Origin: Candidula unifasciata
Lineage: Eukaryota; Mollusca; Gastropoda; Stylommatophora; Geomitridae
DNA length: 64,000 nucleotides
Direction of reading: 5' to 3'
Assembly: GCA_905116865.2 (NCBI GenBank)
Contig: CAJHNH020008390.1
Span: forward strand, 231,501-295,500
The number at the start of each line of letters is the position of its first letter. Positions within the stretch are counted from its first letter, which is position 1. Shown piece by piece: positions 25,801 to 37,800 of this stretch. Under the pieces are notes generated by a model, which worked only from the letters and a program-made list of their open reading frames with translations, was not told where the DNA came from and searched no databases. Both the position numbers and the translations under genes were made by a program.

Positions 25801-28800
25801 CAAGTTGTTCTATCCTTTGCAATCACATGCAGCTCTCCCCATCTTTCTAACTTCATTCTCCAGCTTCCTTCTCTATGTGTTATTTGGTCTTTCTTTATTC
25901 CTTTGCCCCTGTGGGTTCCAATGCAAAGACATTCTATTATATCGTTCTCTAGTTTTCTCAATGTGTGTCCTATCTTCACCTCTTGGTCCACTGGAACTTG
26001 TTTAGTTCTCACCCAAAGCTCTACGCTAGCGATTCTATCATACCATTTAATTCCCGCTATTATGCGCAGGCACCAGTTAGAACAGAGGAAATTAAAATGG
26101 TATGATAGGATCACTAATGTAGAGCTTTGGGAGAGAACTAAGCAAGCTCTAGTGGACCAAGAGGTGAAGAAAAGACACTGGTATTGATGACACGCTGGGA
26201 GTTGGCCAAGAGCTTATGCATCATTGGAAGATGAAGGGTGGCAGTAGCAAAAGAATAAGAAGAGACAGGAGAAAAAGAGCAATAGGAGAAGTATGAAGAG
26301 GAAATGGAGAAAGAAGAAAGGACAGAGAAAAAAAAAAAAGAAAAGGATGAAGAGAAAGGTGACGAGGAAGAATAGGAAAAGGAAGAAGATACAAAAATAA
26401 GGTGGAAGAGGAAGAGGAAAATAAAAAAAAAATAAAAATGGAAAAGAAGACGTGAAAAAGACAAAGTTTAAACCTCTAAAAAATATTTTAAAAAGAAAAC
26501 TAAATAAAAAAAAAAAATAAAACACTCACCGTGAGCCTATCCCTGGCAAAGCCGGTCAGTTGTACTCCAGGCATCTTGTTCCAGTGGGTATTACCTCCAA
26601 TGACGTGTGAGTAAACGATGTAACCCATTACATTGTAGACACCGTCGTGGTCTCTGTAAGTTTCCATAAAGTTTACTTTGTTGTCTGTGGTTCCAATCTA
26701 GGGGATCAGTACCAACCATGTAGGGCACACAATGTTTACCGTTTGCAAGTCAGACAGTCATCAATAAGGAAGTTTCAATACCCTTCAGGCACTAGACACA
26801 TTTGTATAGACTAAGGGGCACTCCGTGATGTGATCAGCATTATGCCAGCCACCTTTACTTCCCAGGACATTACCTGGTACCCACTGTAGACTGGATCGGA
26901 TCAATCTGGTAGCCTAGACTATTTAAAAAAATCAACCTCAATGTGGATTTGAACCCTAGACTTTTGGGCTGGCAGGCAAGCATTTAACCACTATTCTATC
27001 ATGGCTCCCTAAAGCCCTAGACTTACAATAACAATTTATCAGGATGTAGGTTCAAACTCAAGTCCTTCAGGCAGTGAGGCAAAAATCTAACCCCAGTGCT
27101 AACATGACCCCCTCTGAAGAGATTCAGGCACACATCTACCAACATGACCCCCTTTAAAAAGATTTAGGTAAACATCTAACCCCAGTATTAACATGACCCC
27201 CTTTAAAGTGATTCAGATAAACATCTAACCACAGTGCTAACATGACCCCCTTTAAAAAGATTCAGGTAAACATCTAACACCAGTACTAACATGACCTGTC
27301 AAAGAGATTCAGGTAAACATCTAACCCCAGTGCTAACATGACCCCCTTTAAAGAGATTCAGGTAAACATCTAACACCAGTACTAACATGACCTGTCAAAG
27401 AGATCCAGGCAAACATCTAACACCAGTGCTAACATGACCTGTCAAAGAGATCCAGGCAAACATCTAACACCAGTGCTAACATGACCTGTCAAAGAGATCC
27501 AGGCAAACATCTAACACCAGTGCTAACATGACCTGTCAAAGAGATCCAGGCAAACATCTAACACCAGTGCTAACATGACCTGTCAAAGAGATCCAGGCAA
27601 ACATCTAACACCAGTGCTAACATGACCTGTCAAAGAGATCCAGGCAAACATCTAACACCAGTGCTAACATGACCTGTCAAAGAGATCCAGGCAAACATCT
27701 AACACCAGTGCTAACATGACCTGTCAAAGAGATTCAGGCAAACATCTAACACCAGTACTAACAAGACCCCCTCAAAGACAGCATCTGAATGTTTTACTCA
27801 ACCTGTCCTGTTTTATGACAGTAAATCTTGGAATTTGAATGAACAAATTAAAGAAGTCAATGTTTTCCCCATGTAGATTTCAACAAAGAAAACATAAACA
27901 ACAACTATATAATTTATTGAATGGCATATTTTGCTGTACTTTGTCAGATGCATACTTCAGTAACATTTGGATAAAGTGAAGAAAATAAATAAATTTTTTC
28001 AAATTAAACATAAAATTCTTCTTCTTTTGTTCGCTTGAAATAAGACTATCTATATCTGCAATGTTGTCTCTAGTATGACATAAAACTAACTACAGTCAAA
28101 AGTAGCTGTCTATTTTACCAGGGCAAATGTAAGTTCATAATCATATCTTTTTGTCCGCACAAGCCTGGATGGAAGTGATTCATCAGTGCCACTTCAATGC
28201 GGCATATTTTCCTGTATCTCATGAGGTGCACAAAGCAAGTATGAAGCTCCAGTGACAATCCCTTATAGTCTCTAAAAACTGCCTTTGCAAACTGTGATGC
28301 AATTTGACAATAAAACCACAATCTTCAGAGCGCAAGAAATGGTTCAACCCTCGCATCCGCTGATATTTGTGCCTTGTCGACTTTTACACCTTTGGCCAGT
28401 CCCTACTTAAGTCTAGTTAAAGGCAATGGTTCTGTTTGTGCCTGTGGAGCAATTAAGCTGGTTGGATATAAAAACATTTACCAAAAACAGTAGTTCAGGG
28501 ACTGCTGTTGTGAAAAAAACTGTTAACCCCCCAATGATGTCATAGTTTTGCAAATTAATGAGCAAGAAGGCCACTGTATAATTTGTGTGTGTGTGCGTGC
28601 GTGCACGTGTGTGTATGGTATTTAAGAAATTGTATTCCCTACATTCCCAGCTTCATTAGTGTTTTATCTAAGGCAGGAGATAGTAAATCTATAAAATATT
28701 ATCCATGGACACAAGTTTTTCCACTCCTAAATTTAAATTAGAGCCACATGATTAGAAGAAAAGGCCCGTTAAAATTCATGATTTGGCAACGGCTGGTTTT

Positions 28801-31800
28801 TCAGATTTAATTGTTTCTACATCGTTGATTTGTCAGGGACAACAGGTCATGCTTGGTGACAATGTGCAGTCTGTTCTGACAGTCCTTCTCTAGGGTCCTT
28901 CTCTACAGCTGTCCACTGGGGTCCTTCTCTACAGCTGTCCACTGGGGTCCTTCTCTACAGCCGTCCACTGGGGTCCTTCTCTACAGCTGTCCACTGGGGT
29001 CCTTCTCTACAGCCGTCCACTGGGGTCCTTCTCTACAGCCGTCCACTGGGGTCCTTCTCTATAGCCGTCCACTGGGGTCCTTCTCAAAGCCATCCACTGG
29101 GGTCCTTCTCTATAGCCGTCCACTGGGGTCCTTCTCTACAGCTGTCCACTGGGGTCCTTCTCTACAGCTGTCCACTGGGGTCCTTCTCTACAGCTGTCCA
29201 CTGGGGTCCTTCTCTACAGCTGTCCACTGGGGTCCTTCTCTACAGCCGTCCACTGGGGTCCTTCTCTACAGCCGTCCACTGGGGTCCTTCTCTATAGCCG
29301 TCCACTGGGGTCCTTCTCTACAGCCGTCCACTGGGGTCCTTCTCTATAGCCGTCCACTGGGGTCCTTCTCTACAGCCGTCCACTGGGGTCCTTCTCTACA
29401 GCCGTCCACTGGGTTCAACAAGACGTGGCTGATGCAAAGGAAGGGGTCAGCCTTTTACAACAGCCATGATAAACACTGATAATGATAAGCCAGTGACAAC
29501 AGACAAGTAGAAAGGAGAAGCTTTTTTGACTTCAACCAGAGCATCAGAACAGCTTCAGTACCCCTGGGTTGGGAACACAGCTACCTAATCCCACTTCCAA
29601 AACCAGGCAAAGATCATTCCAAACTCAGCAGTTTCAGAATTATCACCCTACAACATACTTTTAGCAAAGATGTTAGAGAAGATTATTGTGTCTATTGTTC
29701 TTACAGAGATGAATACTGAAGTCTGGTTTACTCTATGTCTATTGTTCTTACAGAGATGAATACTGAAGTCTGGTTTACTCTATGTCTATTGTTCTTACAG
29801 AGATGATACTGAACTGTCTAGTCTGGTTTAGTCTGGTTTCTCTATGTCTATTGCTCTTAAGGAGATGAATACTGAAGTCTGGTTTACTCTATGTCTATTG
29901 TTCTTACAGAGATGAATACTGAAGTCTGGTTTACTTTATGTCTATTGTTCTTACGGAGATGAATACTGAAGTCTGGTTTACTCTATGTCTATTGTTCTTA
30001 CAGAGATGAATACTGAAGTCTGGTTTACTCTATGTCTATTGTTCTTACAGAGATGAATACTGAAGTCTGGTTTACTTTATGTCTATTGTTCTTACAGAGA
30101 TGAATACTGAAGTCTGGTTTACTCTATGTCTATTGTTCTTACAGAGATGAATACTGAAGTCTGGTTTACTCTATGTCTATTGTTCTTACAGAGATGAATA
30201 CTGAAGTCTGGTTTACTCTATGTCTATTGTTCTTATAGAGATGAATACTGAAGTCTGGTTTACTCTATGTCTATTGTTCTTACAGAGATGAATACTGAAG
30301 TCTGGTTTACTCTATGTCTATTGTTCTTACAGGGATGAATACTGAAGTCTGGTTTACTCTATGTCTATAGTTCTTACAGGGATGAATACTAAAGTCTGGT
30401 TTACTCTATGTCTATAGTTCTTACAGGGATGAATACTGAAGACTGGTTTACTCTATGTCTATTGTTCTTATAGAGATGAATACTGAAGTCTGGTTTACTC
30501 TATGTCTATAGTTCTTACAGGGATGACTACTGAAGTCTGGTTTACTCTATGTCTATAGTTCTTACAGGGATGAATACTGAAGTCTGGTTTACTCTATGCC
30601 TATTGTTCTTACAGAGATGAATACTGAAGTCTGGTTTACTCTATATCTATTGTTCTTACAGGGATGAATACTGAAGTCTGGTTTACTCTATGTCTATTGT
30701 TCTTACAGGGATGAATACTGAAGTCTGGTTTACTCTATGTCTATTGTTCTTACAGGGATGAATACTGAAGTCTGGTTTACTCTATATCTATTGTTCTTAC
30801 AGGGATCAGTGACAAGAAGACATCCCACTCCATCACCTCAGAGATCTCTATGTTTCCTGCAATTAGAAAAAAACAAATTTGTTTAAATTAAAAAGATTAT
30901 AAAAATTATTTGCACATCTTTTACAGGACCCTGGAAACCAACCTCGTCATTTGTTGGCTTTTTGTGGTTTTACTAGGTGATTTTATGTATAGCAGTTTGC
31001 CATTGCTTTCTGAATAGTTCAATTGTAAATACCATTGTTAAATTCAACACAATTATCCTTTACTTGAATAAAGAAAACAATTTTCAGATTTGTTAAAATC
31101 ATATTCATAACATCTAAGCCACTGAAGGATGATCAGGAACAAAATCAATGCAAAAACAGATGTCATGATCTAAATCAGGCAATTTCACAGCACATTATTC
31201 GGGGTGGGGAGCATAAATGAGGAACCATAAATGCTGTAGGTAACATTTATACTAGCTATTTGAAATTAAAAAAAAAAAGTAATATTATGCATAAAGTGAT
31301 GAATGGGACACTGTAATATGCAAATTGAGGGAAGGTACCTGGCAAGCCTGTCTAGGGTGATGATTATACTTCAATCACATACGCCAATGTTTCCTAGTCA
31401 ACAAGTACGATGACTAATGGGTTGCCTACAGGAGAATACCGACACAGCACAGGACTACACAGGCGACATTGTACCACCAACGCTATATAACAAAGCGTGA
31501 GCACCAATACTAAACAAACCATCAAAAGTCATCTATGCTAATGCATCAGTCAAGTTTATTCATGGACAAACATATTAGGATGATGAACTGGTGACAAACG
31601 ACTGAACACTGTCTGTTTATTAAATTCTGCCAAGTAGACACACTGGCAGACTCTAGAGGTGGCACCACACAGCCTTGACTTGATGTGAGTACACAACACA
31701 AGACTAGGTTACAGATAGCCTTCAACAGCATTTATCCCTGTATAAGCCAGGCTGACCTACAGGGAAGCAGTCAAAGTCTGCTACTATCAAATGATCCAGT

Positions 31801-34800
31801 TATATAAACAGCCATCGGCATTGACCAACACTGTGAAATATAAGCAACCAAATGACACAGTGGTCAGATAAAGTATTTGGACCTCACCGTCACGTCTCTA
31901 ATAACTACACTCACTTGAAGCATTCAGAATAGTACAACAAATTCCACTTCCTCAGTTCAAATGCTCCAGGAAAAAAAAAATAACAATATCATAAACAAAG
32001 GTCACCAACGTCTGCTCTGTCTCACTGACCGAGAGACGCTGACCTCTGACATGGGTTCACCTTCAGCGGCTGGTCACACTTAGGTCTCACAATACCAGTG
32101 AAGCCGCTGCTATTCCAGACATTCGTCTCACAACTACAAGTAGCCTGGACCTTTTGCACTCGCCTCTGTCATCATCATCATCACCATCAATCACCTTGAC
32201 GATTGGCCCGTGCGAATATGTCTCTGACCTCGGGCAAACTTTAATAACAAAGTTAGTTAAGCGCACAACAGAAACATAGAGATATCTGTCAGTGGGACCG
32301 TAAGTCATATATTTAGAAACATGACAATAAATAGTTGAAAAAGGGGCAGCTATAGATGGTGGAGAGAAAGGAGATAAATAGAGCGAAAAATAGAGAAAAG
32401 CAGAGGTTGAAGAGAGACAGATAGAAAAGACTGAAACAAAGAGAGATATACAATTGTTTTAAAAAAAAAAAAATGACAAAGAAAGCAGAGAGACAGGCAG
32501 AAAGGACAGGGTGAAAGGGTGGAGATAGATGGAGAGAGAGAAACAGAATATATAAAGAGACAGAAGAGAACAAAAACAGACGTAAACAAAGGAAAAGAAC
32601 GCAATAGAGAGAGCACAGACAGAGATAGAAACAAGAAAAGTAAGAGAAGAGAGAGACAAAAAAGAGATGGACCTGCTGTTTTCTAACAAAAGGCTACTAA
32701 TCAGGGGAGTTTCCATCAGAGTTGGAGTGCATCTGCCTGAGAGGTGAGGAACCAACAGTCTGCATGCAAGCAAACCGCATGTGTAAAATGAATGTGCACA
32801 CAAAACTCAAGTTCTGAAACAAGAATAAAGTCCAGAAGTGGATGAAAAACAGAGAACTTTGAGCCACAGTTTACAGCTGGTGAACGCTGAGAAGAAAAGT
32901 TTCCAAAGAAAAGTTTTTCAAGTCTATTCCTTCTCATAACTTGATTATCTGTACCTGGCCAGATGAGCCCAGGGTGCCTAGTGCAAACACTAAGTGTCAG
33001 CTTTACATCTGCTTTGATTATCTGTACCTGCCCAGATGAGCCCAGAGTGTCTGGTGCAAACACTAAGTGTCAGCTTTACATCTGCCTTGATTATAATAGT
33101 TTAGAGATTAAACTGGAAATTTGTTGATAAAGTTATTGCATAAAGGCACCACTCTGTGTGGGTTCCGGGGCCCTATTATAGGAAAAACAAAAATAGACCC
33201 CCTGCCTACCCAAAAGCATGTAGTAAGAGTCTACTAATTTGGAGCTTCCTTCAAAGTCGGAGTGCATTTGCCTGAGAGGCAAGGAACCAGCAGTCTGCAT
33301 ACAAATGAGTCAGATCTGTAAAATGGATGCACACACAACACTCAGGTTCTGGAACAGGACTGCAGTCCAAAAGTGGATGAACAACCAGAACTTTCAGCCA
33401 GATTTTACAGATGGTGAACACGAAGCAGATGAAAATTGCATTCAAGTGTCAGAATGACCTGAATTTGTTGATAAAGTTGTTACCTAAAAGTGTCCCAATG
33501 ACCTGAATTTGTTGATAAAGTTGTTACCTAAAAGTGTCCCAATGACCTGAATTTGTTGATAAAGTTGTTACCTAAAAAGTGTCCCAATGACCTGAATTTG
33601 TTGATAAAGTTGTTACCTAAAAGTGTCCCAATGACCTGAATTTGTTGATAAAGTTGTTACCTAAAAGTGTCCCAATGACCTGAATTTGTTGATAAAGTTG
33701 TTACCTAAAAGTGTCCCAATGACCTGAATTTGTTGATAAAGTTGTTACCTAAAAGTGTCCCAATGACCTGAATTTGTTGATAAAGTTGTTACCTAAAAGT
33801 GTCAGAATGATCTGAATTTGTTGATAAAGTTGTTACCTAAAAGTGTCCCAATGACCTGAATTTGTTGATAAAGTTGTTACCTAAAAGTGTCCCAATGACC
33901 TGAATTTGTTGATAAAGTTGTTACCTAAAAGTGTCCCAATGACCTGAATTTCAAGCACCTACAGGATTTTAAAATAGGAATTCTGCAAGTGTAATTACAA
34001 TTTCTTCAGAGTGACCCATAAGTTACCGGGAATCCTTATGCAAAAGGATCAAAACAATGCTAATTTATACAAGCATGTGCCATTAATAAAACAATAAAAT
34101 ATGGGGAAAATGAAGAAGGAGAAATATCTTACCATAACTGGCCTTTGGTGTGTTTGGAGGGACTTTAGGTAAATCATTCACACCTGAGGGAAAGAACAAC
34201 AAATTCTAAATGTATTTATAATTTAAACAAAAGAATCACATGGTTTATCTTCCACTTACATGGTAGTGATGTTAATCACAGATTTCTGTTGCTGAGATGT
34301 ACAATTTTTCCACTGTAGACCTGGTCCTTAACAAAATCATACCAAGCCTACCTCCGGCATATCCCTCCAATCCCTCCTTTTATTATTAATTTCTCTCTAA
34401 TTCTCCTTTTTTTTTTTTTAATTATCAATTTCTAATTATCTTCTCAATGTGTTATTAGAAATTCACCCATCTCCAATTTCCTTCTCAAAATGTCTCTACA
34501 ATTTATCTTCTCATTCTCTTCACACAGTTCTCTTGGCTTTCTGACAAACTGTAAGAGATGCACCAGGGTTAAGATCGAGACCTCAGCAGGTCATGTTCCA
34601 AGTTAACGGTGGATGATTTACTGCAGCCAGTCTTCACTCTAATCAGCAAACCATTAAAAACAAAAAAAAAACAAAAAAACTCTCTTATCTGTGTGCTTTT
34701 AAGAATTCATTTAGTGCATTCTCTGCCCGTGTCAATTACACCCCCTGACTATAAGGACACTTTCCTCCACAGGACATGGGAACAGTACTTTTCCGCCATT

Positions 34801-37800
34801 TTTTTAAAACACATTTCTGACCATCTAGTTTCCCATAATTCCAAAATTCTTTTCCTTTGTTTTCACTGGCTGTAAATTCTGGTGGAAAGATCTGTCCATT
34901 TTCTGGACTTCTGACTCCTTCCACAACTTTAGTGTTGTGTGCACTTCTGTTTTACAGATCTAACTTATTTGTTTGATGACTGTTGGTTCCTCAACTCCCA
35001 GGCAGAGGCACTCCAGCTTTGAAGAAAATATGCCTATTTAGTTGTCTTCTATGACATGTTTGTTAGGGAAAAAAACAAGAAAAGCTGGGGAAAAAGGGGG
35101 GGGGGGGGGGGGGGGGTGGGGGCTGGCAGAGGGTCTATTCTTTGTTCTCATCCAAACACATGTTGACTATTGTTCCACAGTTTGGGATAGTTGCACCAAA
35201 TCTGATGTTTAAAGACTAATTATCTCTGTAGCCGTCTAAGGCTTCTGTCATTCAGTAAACGATTAAGGGAGCCACGTTAGCGCAGTAAATAGGAGGCTCC
35301 CTTTCAAATCCAGCTGCGACTCGCTGCAGCCACAGTCAAAGTTTGAAACCGGGCGGGCGGTTCCTGGGGTTCACCCAGCCTCTAGGAAATTGGTACCAGA
35401 GTTGACACTCTGGGGTGAATGGAGGAACATAGCTGTAGCTACGGAGTTACGTGCGGACTGCAACACAGGCAGACAGTTTCTTATCAGCTGTCCGTACTGG
35501 TAGCAGAGCACTTATGGTTTATAACCGTGTGAAGTGACGCTGGTTCACATCTCCCGACTTTACCTTTACCTTTTAGTAAATGATTAATTTTTTAACAAGG
35601 CAAAATTTATTCGGGGAAGGGGGGTGGTGTGGTGTGTGTGTGCATGTCTGTGTGTGTATGTCTCTGTGTTTTGTATGTGTCTGCATGTGTGTGTGTGTCT
35701 AAGCTTCTTGTGTTTATGCAAGTGTGTGTGTGTGTCGGTGTGTGACTGTGTGTGTATGTCTCTGTGTGTTTTGTATGTGTCTGCGTGTGTGTGTGTCTAA
35801 ACAGCTGTGCGTTTATGCAAGTGTGTGTGTATGTGTTTATGCAAGTGTGTGTGTCTGTGTGTGTATGTCTGTGTTTTTTGTGTCTGCGTGTGTGTGTGTG
35901 TGTCTAAGCATCTGTGGTTTATGCAAGTGCACGTGCGTGTGTGTGTCTGTGTGTGTGTCTGTATGTCTCTGTGTGTTTTGTATGTGTCTGCGTGTGTGTG
36001 TGTGTGTGTGTGTGTCTAAGCATCTGTGTGTTTATGCAAGTGTGGGTGTTTTATCTGTGTGTGTTTCTGCCTAAATATCTGCGTGTGTGTATGTGTCAGC
36101 GTGTGTCTGCAGGTGTGTATCTGCATGTGGGTATGTATGTGCCTATGTGCATGCTGTCTATGCGTGTGTGTATGTGTCTGCGTGTGTGTATGTGTTTGTT
36201 TATGTCTGTGTGTGTCTGTGGGTGTGTGTCTGTGTGCCTATGTGTGTGTGTTTGAATGTATGTATGTATGTATGGGGGTGTGTTTATGTATGTGGGTTTG
36301 TATGTCTGTGAGTAAGCATGTGCATGCACAAGTGTGTGCACGCACTTTACTATCCATGCTTTTGTGTTTTTCTTGATATTCATAATATGAATATTATTAT
36401 ACGAACACAACTTAACTGGTAAAATACAAATGCTGTGTGAAAGATGGGTGTTTGGCAGGGCTGAATTTAAGACAGGCCTGAGTGCCCAATTTGTGACCCT
36501 ATGAAAAAATGTTTGTTTGTTTGTTTATTCACCACAAAGTGTCCTGAACCCACATCAGAAATCTCATATTTAGTTACCCATATTATCTGTGCTATCTTTC
36601 TCAGTTTATTTAACCATACTAAAATTGGACCAGGTCATGTCCTGGGAAGTAAAGGTGGCCAATGAGGTGTTCATTAGCTCATCCACTGTGTCCCATTTGG
36701 CTGTTAACAAATCTAGGTCTAGAACCATTTGCCTGATAAGCAACTTGTGTGAATAGGGTCCCTGACATGGCGCCACAATATAGCCGGCTGTACTTCCAGT
36801 GCACGTACACACAGATACATAAGATAGATGTCAGCAATTTTCACAATGATGTACAGACCAGGTGTGAAGTGAAGAAGAGGCCAATCATACAAATGATGGA
36901 CAGAGGGAATAAGAGTCCTTGAGAATCCATATTTTTGAAGCTCACAAACAGGCACTCTCCCCACATATCTCAACACCACAAGGTACAAGAGGATTCAGAT
37001 GACAGATGAGAGAATCTTTCCTAAGACTGAAGGATAGACTACACGTCTGCTGTGTCTTGCCTTACCTATTGACTTGTAAAACTTTCCTAAGACTGAAGGA
37101 TAGACTACACGTCTGCTGTGTCTTGTCTTACCTATTGACTTGTAAAACTTTCCTAAGACTGAAGGATAGACTACACGTCTGCTGTGTCTTGTCTTACCTA
37201 TTGACTTGTAAAACTTTCCTAAGACTGAAGGATAGACTACACATCTGCTGTCTTGCCTTACCTACTGACTTGTAAAACTTTCCTAAGACTGAAGGATAGA
37301 CTACACGTCTGCTGTCTTGCCTTACCTACTGACTTGAAAAACTTTCCTAAGACTGAAGGATAGACTACACATCTGCTGTCTTGCCTTACCTACTGACTTG
37401 AAAAACTTTCCTAAGACTGAAGGATAGACTACACGTCTGCTGTGTCTTGCCTTACCTATTGACTTGTAAAACTTGAGTAGCTTGTTTCTGACCAAATTGT
37501 ATTTTGCAGTGATGTCCCCTGCTTCTGACAATATAGCATCGTAATCTGTACCAGAGTAGAATGAGACACTAAATTTAAAAAAAACCCAACAAAACCAGAC
37601 AGTCGTTTAAGATAAAATCCACAAATAATTCATGAAGATAACAAATTCCCATAGCAGTCCTTTACAGAAAGTCACCCATCAAACTGTAGTGGCATAAACT
37701 GACAAGTATTTCAACCCCTGTCTCTGCCATAACAATAATATCAACTGTAACTCATAACTATGGCCTGACATAACAACATCGATCATAACATGTAACCATG

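Noticed and set aside
26138..26525. Phe/Ser-rich minus-strand frames resembling membrane proteins
   Set aside because: They translate a purine-rich low-complexity tract; hydrophobicity is due to polypyrimidine codons.
28893..29413. CRISPR-like regular repeats
   Set aside because: Units are contiguous with no variable spacers, in a eukaryotic intron; this is a minisatellite. The same holds for every other array here.
37322..37531. Reading exon 9 through its donor into the array as one longer exon
   Set aside because: Read-through leaves the family alignment at once and terminates; the 37455 GTAAGG donor joins exon 10 in phase.
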